Position numbers and translations under genes: made by a program | Source: JBELMB01 sp042088665 | Lineage (GTDB): Bacteria; Pseudomonadota; Alphaproteobacteria; Rhodobacterales; Rhodobacteraceae | DNA: 64,000 nt | Assembly (NCBI GenBank): GCA_042088665.1 | Contig: JBELMB010000005.1 | Coordinates: 7,709 to 71,708, forward strand | Reading direction: 5' to 3' | Part shown: positions 58,514 to 64,000 of the stretch, one piece after another | How the letters are laid out: each line of letters opens with the position of its first letter | How positions within the stretch are numbered: the stretch's first letter is position 1 | Notes under the pieces: generated by a model | Told to the model about the DNA's origin: nothing | The model's database searches: none | What the model saw: only the letters and a program-made list of their open reading frames with translations

Positions 58514-60163
58514 GTGAGTGATCTGCTTGTCGAGATGCGCGGCATCCACATCGAAGGCCGCTCTGACGAGACCTGGATGCCGATCATCAAGGGCATCGAC
58601 CTGACCCTGAAAAAGGGTGAAGTGATCGGGCTGATCGGTGAATCCGGCGCAGGCAAATCCACGCTGGGCCTTGCTGCGATGGGGTTTTGCCGTGATGGCG
58701 TGCGGATTTCCCAAGGCTCCGTCCAGTTTGATGGCATCGAGCTGACAACCGCCAGCGCCGAGGTCAAACGCCAGCTTCTGGGCAAGCGCATCGCCTATGT
58801 CGCGCAATCCGCCGCGGCCAGCTTTAACCCCGCGCACCAGTTGATCGACCAGCACACCGAAGCGCCGGTGCAGCATGGCGTGTCCGACCGCAGCACCTCT
58901 GCCGAAGACGGGATGGAGCTGTACGGCAAGTTGCGTCTGCCGAACCCGGACGAGATCGGATTTCGGTATCCGCATCAGGTGTCGGGCGGCCAGTTGCAGC
59001 GCGCGATGACGGCGATGGCAATGGCCTGTCGCCCTGACCTGATCATCTTTGACGAACCGACCACGGCGCTTGACGTCACTACGCAGATCGAAGTGCTCGC
59101 CTCCATCCGGCAGATCGTCGAAGAGTTCAATACCGCGGCGATCTACATCACCCATGACCTTGCCGTCGTGGCGCAGATGGCAGACCGGATCAAGGTGCTG
59201 CTCAAGGGGGACGAGGTCGAAGAGGCCGCAACCCGCGAGATGCTGTCGAACCCGACGCAAGACTATACCAAGAGCCTTTGGGCCGTGCGGGAGTTCCAGC
59301 GGCCCGCCAAACCGGCCCCGGCCGTGGATGCGACGCCGGTGGTGTCCGTTCAAGGCATCACCGCAGCCTACGGCAAGATCGACGTTCTGCACGACGTCAG
59401 CTTTGACATCCACGAGGGGCGCACCGTTGCCGTTGTGGGCGAATCCGGATCCGGAAAATCGACCACGGCGCGCTGTATCACGGGTCTCTTGCCGCCGCGG
59501 ATCGGTGCGATCGAGCTGGACGGCAAACCGCTGCCGCTGGACTACCGCAGCCGGTCCAAGGATGAGCTGCGGCAGGTCCAGATGATCTACCAGATGGCAG
59601 ATACGGCGCTGAACCCGCGCAAGCCCATCGGCGAGATCATCGGACGTCCGGTGGAATTCTACATGGGGTTGACCGGCGCAGCGAAACGCAAACGCGTCGA
59701 AGAACTGCTCGAAGAAATCGAGCTGCCCGCCAGCCAGTATATCGACCGCCTGCCATCAGAACTGTCCGGCGGTCAGAAACAGCGCATCGGCATCGCCCGT
59801 GCGCTTGCGGCAGAGCCGAAGTTCATCATCTGCGACGAGGTCACATCGGCACTGGACCAATTGGTCGCCGAAGGGATCCTGCGCCTGTTGGCGCGATTGC
59901 AGGACGAGCTGAAGCTCAGCTATATGTTCATCACCCATGACCTCGCGACGGTGAAATCCATCGCGGACGAAGTGGTGGTGATGAAAGACGGTGTTGTTGT
60001 CGAACAGGGGCCCAAACAGGACATGTTCACGCCCCCGCATCACGCCTACACGGACCTTCTGCTCAGCTCGGTTCCCGAAATGGATCCGGATTGGCTGAGC
60101 AATCTGCTCGAAGCGCGCGGAGTTGATAACATCGGCGACGCAGCAGTGGGTAAGATGTCCTGA
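58514..60163 (+). CDS. Dual ATP-binding subunit of the peptide-type ABC importer (OppD-OppF fusion)
   Basis: The 549-residue product has two full ATPase domains. Domain 1 has Walker A GESGAGKST near residue 42, signature VSGGQ and DEPTTALD. Domain 2 (from about residue 275) has Walker A GESGSGKST near 310, LSGGQ and DEVTSALD. A His switch THDLA is present in both. It powers both permeases. GTG 58514 has GGGAG 7 nt upstream; the longer in-frame start at 58460 is unlikely. Confidence 0.92.
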   Translation: MSDLLVEMRGIHIEGRSDETWMPIIKGIDLTLKKGEVIGLIGESGAGKSTLGLAAMGFCRDGVRISQGSVQFDGIELTTASAEVKRQLLGKRIAYVAQSAAASFNPAHQLIDQHTEAPVQHGVSDRSTSAEDGMELYGKLRLPNPDEIGFRYPHQVSGGQLQRAMTAMAMACRPDLIIFDEPTTALDVTTQIEVLASIRQIVEEFNTAAIYITHDLAVVAQMADRIKVLLKGDEVEEAATREMLSNPTQDYTKSLWAVREFQRPAKPAPAVDATPVVSVQGITAAYGKIDVLHDVSFDIHEGRTVAVVGESGSGKSTTARCITGLLPPRIGAIELDGKPLPLDYRSRSKDELRQVQMIYQMADTALNPRKPIGEIIGRPVEFYMGLTGAAKRKRVEELLEEIELPASQYIDRLPSELSGGQKQRIGIARALAAEPKFIICDEVTSALDQLVAEGILRLLARLQDELKLSYMFITHDLATVKSIADEVVVMKDGVVVEQGPKQDMFTPPHHAYTDLLLSSVPEMDPDWLSNLLEARGVDNIGDAAVGKMS

Positions 60164-60235
60164 GAGAATCACATGAAATGAGCCTGACGCGCGGCATAGG
60201 GTGCCGCGTGACGACACATGACAAGGGAGAGTAAC

Positions 60236-61777
60236 ATGACACGTATCAGCAGACGTGGACTTCTGGCCAGCGGCGCCGCCGCCGGTGTCCTCGCCGCCAC
60301 CGGTATGCCGGTGCGCGCTCAGCAAAAGGGTGGGACACTGCGTCTTGGCCTCGCGGGCGCAAACACATCCGATAGCTGGGACAGCCGTACCCATTCTGAC
60401 AGCTTCATGATCATGCTCGGCCACGGCGCGGTGTTTGACACCCTGACCGAAGTGGCGGCCAGCGGTGAACTGATCGGCGAACTGGCCGAAAGCTGGGAAG
60501 CTTCCCCCGACGCGAAGGTCTGGACCTTCAAGCTGCGCAGCGGCGTGACCTTCCACAACGGCAAGGCCTTTGGCGCGGACGACGTGATCGCCTCGCTGAA
60601 CATGCACACCGCCGAGGGCGCGAAATCCGCGGCCAAGCCGATAGTCGAAGCCGTCACCGAAATGAAGAAGGTGAACGACCTCGAAGTGCAGATGACGCTG
60701 AAGGCGGGCAATGCCGACTTCCCGTTCCTGCTGTCGGATTACCACATCTGCATGTTCCCGGCGGGCCAGATCGAAGAGGCCATCGCCAACGGCATCGGCA
60801 CGGGTCTCTACAAGGTCGAGAGCTTTGACCCGGGCGTGCGCACCGTGTTGTCCCGCGTGGACGGCCACTACAAGGATGGCAAGGCGGGCTGGTTCGACAG
60901 CGTCGAGGCCATCGCGATCAACGACGCTTCTGCCCGGATGAACGCGCTGATGACCGGTCAGGTCGACGCCGTGAACCGTGTTGATTTCGACATCGAGCCG
61001 CTGATGAAGGCGAACCCGATGGTCAACATCTTTGAAGTGACGGGCAACCAGCACTTTACCTTCCCGATGCTGACCAACCTCTCGCCGTTTGACAGTCTGC
61101 AGGTGCGTCAGGCGCTCAAGCATTCGATCAACCGTCAGGAAATGGTCGACAAGATCCTGAAGGGTCACGGCGCGGTTGCCAATGATATCCCGATCGGTCC
61201 GGCCAACCAGTACTTTGCCGCTGATCTGCCGCTGAACGACTACGATCCGGACAAGGCGGCGTCGCTGATCAAGGCGGCTGGACTTGACGGTCTGTCGGTC
61301 AGCCTCTCTGCCTCGGATGCGGCCTTCCCGGGTGCGGTGGACGCAGCGCAGCTGTATCAGGCATCGGCCAAGGCAGCAGGCATCGACATCAACGTCGTGC
61401 AAGAGCCCGCAGATGGCTATTGGTCCAACGTCTGGCTGAAGAAGCCCTGGTGCGCCTGCTACTGGTCGGGCCGCGCCACCGAGGACTGGATGTTCTCCAC
61501 CGCCTACGAAATGGGTGTGCCGTGGAACGACAGCAACTGGGACAATGCCCGCTTCCAGGAGCTGCTGCTGACCGCCCGCGCGGAACTCGATTCCGCCAAG
61601 CGTCGTGAGCAGTATCACGAGATGCAGGCGATCATGTCCGTTGACGGTGGCACCATCGTTCCGATGTACGCCAACTACGTGGACGCGCATTCGACCAAGA
61701 TCACCAACTCCGGCACCATCGGCAACGTGTTCCAGATGGACAGCTCGCGCATGATCGAGCGGTGGTGGACCGCCTGA
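60236..61777 (+). CDS. Extracellular solute-binding protein, family 5 (peptide-type)
   Basis: The 513-residue precursor has a twin-arginine signal (SRRGLLASGAAAGVLAATGMPVRA, RR near residues 6-7) and the family-5 signature LAESWEASPDAKVWTFKLRSGVTFHNGKAFGADDVIASL near residue 80. The family binds oligopeptides, nickel, opines or sugars; this operon has no marker that decides. AAGGGAG precedes the ATG at 60236. The binding protein is last in its operon, an order common in this clade. An intrinsic terminator follows. Confidence 0.92.
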   Translation: MTRISRRGLLASGAAAGVLAATGMPVRAQQKGGTLRLGLAGANTSDSWDSRTHSDSFMIMLGHGAVFDTLTEVAASGELIGELAESWEASPDAKVWTFKLRSGVTFHNGKAFGADDVIASLNMHTAEGAKSAAKPIVEAVTEMKKVNDLEVQMTLKAGNADFPFLLSDYHICMFPAGQIEEAIANGIGTGLYKVESFDPGVRTVLSRVDGHYKDGKAGWFDSVEAIAINDASARMNALMTGQVDAVNRVDFDIEPLMKANPMVNIFEVTGNQHFTFPMLTNLSPFDSLQVRQALKHSINRQEMVDKILKGHGAVANDIPIGPANQYFAADLPLNDYDPDKAASLIKAAGLDGLSVSLSASDAAFPGAVDAAQLYQASAKAAGIDINVVQEPADGYWSNVWLKKPWCACYWSGRATEDWMFSTAYEMGVPWNDSNWDNARFQELLLTARAELDSAKRREQYHEMQAIMSVDGGTIVPMYANYVDAHSTKITNSGTIGNVFQMDSSRMIERWWTA

Positions 61778-61802
61778 TACCCTGACCAACGGGTCTATAG
61801 CG

Positions 61803-61830
61803 AACGCCCCGCCGTTGTGCGGGGCGTTTT
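61803..61830 (+). terminator. Intrinsic terminator of the ABC importer operon
   Basis: AACGCCCCGC-CGTTGT-GCGGGGCGTT is a perfect 10-bp stem, followed by TTGCGTTT. It lies 26 nt past the binding-protein stop. Confidence 0.85.
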
Positions 61831-61896
61831 GCGTTTGGGCGTCTTTCCATCCGGTCGGCGCCCTGCCTGGGGCATCAGGGCCCTACAGGACCTGCG

Positions 61897-62907
61897 TCAG
61901 GATTTTGGCTTTGGCACATCGATGTCGGGAAGGGGATCGCCGGTCAGATTTGCCGCGATCCAATGGGACCAGCCTTCGATCTCTTCGTCGCCATAAAGCG
62001 CCATGCGGATCGGAATATCCTTGTTGTCCATATCCCCGCAATATTTGCGCAGATGCGGTGGCACGCTCTCATAGGCATCGCGCAAACGTGCCAGAGTCTC
62101 ATCCGTGGGATCGTCGCAATACGCGGCAAAGACCGCGCGGCAGGTTTCATAGGATGTGGGCAGGCCGGACACCTTCCGGTGCCGCTCTGTCACATCGCCG
62201 ATCAGGGTCTCAGAGGTGTATCCGTGCAATACGACCTCGCCGGCGGTGAACTGGCCAAGGCCCTTGATCGCGAGGCGTTGCCCGGTGTGCGGCACCGAAA
62301 AGGCACCGGCCCGCAGGTCGTCGATGAAACCGTCGAAGGACTGGGACTGCACACCATCGACTCCCGTGACGGTCACCGTGTCATCGGCGTATACCGACAC
62401 CTCGACGATCTCCAGCACATCGCCGTTGGGCCTGTAGCCAAAGACCGCCGCCCCCTTGTGGCGGTCCCTGAAAAAGCTGTCGGCCTCCGGTTTCCAGAGC
62501 TCTGCGCGGGATCTGCTTTCTTTCAAGATCCGCGTGCCTTCCACGAGGCTTGATCCCTGCATGTCGTACATATTCACCCGCCCGGGGTTCAAGGCCGTTA
62601 CAATCTCCTCGACGCGGAGGACGAGATCGTCTGCGGTCATCTCCCACTGGGGGTCTTTCACTTCGAGACGGGTGTATTCCTGAAGGTTGATGAACGCGCC
62701 ATCGGGCACCCCCGGTTGCACCCAGCCGGAGGTGACATCGTCCAGAAACATCGGCAGATCATGCGTATGCCAGCAGTCCACCAATCCGTCTTCGAAAACG
62801 AGAAGATCGGACAAGAAGTAGGTTGGCCCGTTCCTGATAAAGATCGGAAAGGACACACCATCGATGCGCCGCATGACCTGTCGTTTCAAAAGCGTGTCAA
62901 GCTGCAT
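61897..62907 (-). CDS. Uncharacterised protein (336 residues)
   Basis: I do not recognise the family with confidence. The soluble product from ATG 62907 has an N-terminal domain (FPIFIRNGPTYFLSDLLVFEDGLVDCWHTHDLPMFLDDVTSGWVQPGVPDGAFINL, about 17-73) that looks like a beta-rich small-molecule or interaction domain. A charged middle and a C-terminal part rich in Glu and Asp (ESVPPHLRKYCGDMDNKDIPIRMALYGD) follow. No signal peptide or membrane segment is seen. Three copies of GGTGACC lie in its upstream region. It converges on the ABC importer operon. Confidence 0.7.
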   Translation of the reverse strand: MQLDTLLKRQVMRRIDGVSFPIFIRNGPTYFLSDLLVFEDGLVDCWHTHDLPMFLDDVTSGWVQPGVPDGAFINLQEYTRLEVKDPQWEMTADDLVLRVEEIVTALNPGRVNMYDMQGSSLVEGTRILKESRSRAELWKPEADSFFRDRHKGAAVFGYRPNGDVLEIVEVSVYADDTVTVTGVDGVQSQSFDGFIDDLRAGAFSVPHTGQRLAIKGLGQFTAGEVVLHGYTSETLIGDVTERHRKVSGLPTSYETCRAVFAAYCDDPTDETLARLRDAYESVPPHLRKYCGDMDNKDIPIRMALYGDEEIEGWSHWIAANLTGDPLPDIDVPKPKS

Positions 62908-62932
62908 GTCCAATCCCTTTCCGCACCGCGCC

Positions 62933-63037
62933 GGTGACCCCATCGCGCCGAAGGTTGGTCACCCGACGTGGGGCATCCCGCAGGCTGAGGCCCGCCCAAC
63001 CCCTTGATTTGCCCCATCCCTCTGAGGCGCGGTGACC
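62933..63037. promoter_or_regulatory. Repeated GGTGACC sites between divergent genes
   Basis: GGTGACC (62933-62939) and its reverse GGTCACC (62957-62963) form a perfect 7-bp inverted repeat with a 17-bp spacer, 26 to 56 nt upstream of the uncharacterised gene. A third GGTGACC occurs at 63031-63037. This may be an operator; the regulator is unknown. The rest of the 62908-63150 gap shows no gene. Confidence 0.35.
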
Positions 63038-63150
63038 CTGATATGGCGCTGAAGGCGTGTGATTTGTCACAGGGTGCATACATTTGTGTGCCTGCGCTGG
63101 ACAAGTTTCTGACACGCTCCATGTCCCTGCTGAAACATAGGGAGTCATTC

Positions 63151-63396
63151 ATGTCCAACAAACTCGATCCTGCCACGCTGCGCGCCCGCTACGAAGAAGG
63201 TGTGAAGGCGCACAAAGGTGGGCAAGCCCAACAAGAAGGCGAAGTCGTCGCCCTGTCCATGGCCCTCGGGGCGTTCGGTGAGACCGTGAACGGCAGTTCC
63301 CTGATGAAACGCGCGAGCCACGCAGCGAAGCTGTTCTGCATCGCCTGCGCGTTCATAATCCCGAACCTGCTGATGATCGTCGTGGCGTTGAACTAG
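63151..63396 (+). CDS. Small membrane protein (81 residues)
   Basis: The product starts MSNKLDPATLRARYEEGVKAHKGG, a polar N-terminus of about 50 residues, and ends in one hydrophobic helix (AAKLFCIACAFIIPNLLMIVVALN). The family is not recognised. GGGAG 6 nt before ATG 63151 supports this start; an ATG at 63121 would add ten residues. Its stop overlaps the convergent idi stop inside CTAG. Confidence 0.65.
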   Translation: MSNKLDPATLRARYEEGVKAHKGGQAQQEGEVVALSMALGAFGETVNGSSLMKRASHAAKLFCIACAFIIPNLLMIVVALN

Positions 63397-63932
63397 GTCG
63401 GTTCCACCGCGAGATCAGACCCAAAGACAAGGTCGGCGTGTTCGGCAAGGTAGATCCGCAGCCAGGGTGTAAACCGCTCTGGCTGCGATTGCGTTTCCCG
63501 GGTCAGTTGCGCACGGTCCACCCAGCGGGTGTCCATCACTTCGTCGGGATTGGGGTCCAGCGTCATCAGCGGCGTTGCTTCGGCGACAAAGATTTCGACC
63601 ACTTCGTGTTCGATGAGACCTTCGCCGACATCGGCCCGGTATTCCACCTGACCGACGTGACGCACGCTGACACCGGTCATGCCCAGTTCATCCATCAGGC
63701 GCCGCCGCGCGCAATCGGTGGGTTTCTCGTTCCAGTCGGGATGCGTGCAGCAGGTGTTCGCCCAAAGCCCGGGTGTATGGTATTTCCCCAGGGCACGGCG
63801 CTGGATCAGCACCTCGTTCCCCTTCAGCACAAACACAGAGACCGCCTTGTGCCGCAAACCGCGTTCATGCGCCTCAAGCTTTTCGACAGGGACAAGCGTG
63901 CCATCCACCCAGGCGGGGATCATGATCGTCAT
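63393..63932 (-). CDS. idi: Isopentenyl-diphosphate delta-isomerase, type I
   Basis: The 179-residue product from ATG 63932 matches Rhodobacter type I Idi: MIPAWVDG...VPVEKLEAHERGLRHKAVSVFVL, the catalytic Cys in NTCCTHPDW near residue 60, a Nudix-like helix and the second catalytic Glu in EYRADVGEGLIEHEVVEIF. It interconverts isopentenyl and dimethylallyl diphosphate for isoprenoids, quinones and carotenoids. A start at 63956 would add eight residues; the family length favours 63932. The last 44 bases of the window hold nothing I can name. Confidence 0.92.
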   Translation of the reverse strand: MTIMIPAWVDGTLVPVEKLEAHERGLRHKAVSVFVLKGNEVLIQRRALGKYHTPGLWANTCCTHPDWNEKPTDCARRRLMDELGMTGVSVRHVGQVEYRADVGEGLIEHEVVEIFVAEATPLMTLDPNPDEVMDTRWVDRAQLTRETQSQPERFTPWLRIYLAEHADLVFGSDLAVEPT

Positions 63933-64000
63933 GTGTGTTTCGGTCCCTATACGCATAGGTTGGCATAACGGTGTTCCATACGGCCACGTTACTAAATCTC

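Noticed and set aside
1..64000. tRNA, rRNA, CRISPR arrays, insertion sequences, prophage or toxin-antitoxin genes
   Set aside because: I saw no tRNA-like T-loop context, no rRNA, no spaced short repeats, no transposase or integrase motifs and no phage-type genes.

Overview
The window is a 64 kb piece of an alphaproteobacterial chromosome, most likely from a Rhodobacteraceae (Roseobacter-group) bacterium. The evidence is a GC-rich, densely packed gene order with many 4-nt stop/start overlaps, the run maf-aroE-coaE-dnaQ-secB facing away from rho-mnmE-mnmG-rsmG-parA-parB, a Rhodobacter-type cytochrome c2 and isopentenyl-diphosphate isomerase, and a bacterial NaV channel with the filter TLESWS. 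No rRNA, tRNA, CRISPR array, insertion sequence or prophage was found. All names come from reading motifs and gene order; no database search was run.

Region 1 (1-12.5 kb) is mostly on the minus strand. It holds the cut 5' end of flgE, motB, a small exopolysaccharide group (sugar transferase, epimerase, Wza-like export lipoprotein), cytochrome c2, an MFS transporter, a coupled smr-mltA-timA-like set, fxsA, secB, and an overlapping dnaQ-coaE-aroE-maf operon.

Region 2 (12.5-20 kb) looks like the replication origin and centromere. Between maf and rho there is an AT-rich segment with DnaA-box-like sites and a 12-bp direct repeat, and gene direction switches there. Two perfect 16-bp parS palindromes lie inside the coding starts of mnmG and rsmG, and a 15/16 copy lies inside coaE, all within 7 kb of each other. 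parA and parB follow. The mnmE-mnmG stretch is visibly lower in GC than the rest.

Region 3 (20-40 kb) is housekeeping: hemW-rdgB-rph, hrcA-grpE, mutS, NADP-malic enzyme, a PfkB kinase, secreted MsrA, argG, ilvA, an HPt protein facing a response-regulator/PP2C phosphatase, Hsp33, two Nudix hydrolases and a CCA-adding-family enzyme.

Region 4 (40-48 kb) is a translationally coupled set of three half-size ABC exporters. It is preceded by a candidate 12-codon leader peptide with a strong ribosome-binding site. An RNA uracil methyltransferase and a voltage-gated sodium channel follow.

Region 5 (48-56 kb) carries two L,D-transpeptidase-fold proteins, a CAP-domain lipoprotein, a small exported membrane protein next to several hairpins, hemH, a methyltransferase divergent from comF, grxC, an internally deleted carbon-nitrogen hydrolase remnant, marR, ubiG and a proline iminopeptidase.

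Region 6 (56-64 kb) is a peptide-type ABC import operon (two permeases, a fused double ATPase, a Tat-exported binding protein), an unrecognised protein, a small membrane protein and idi.
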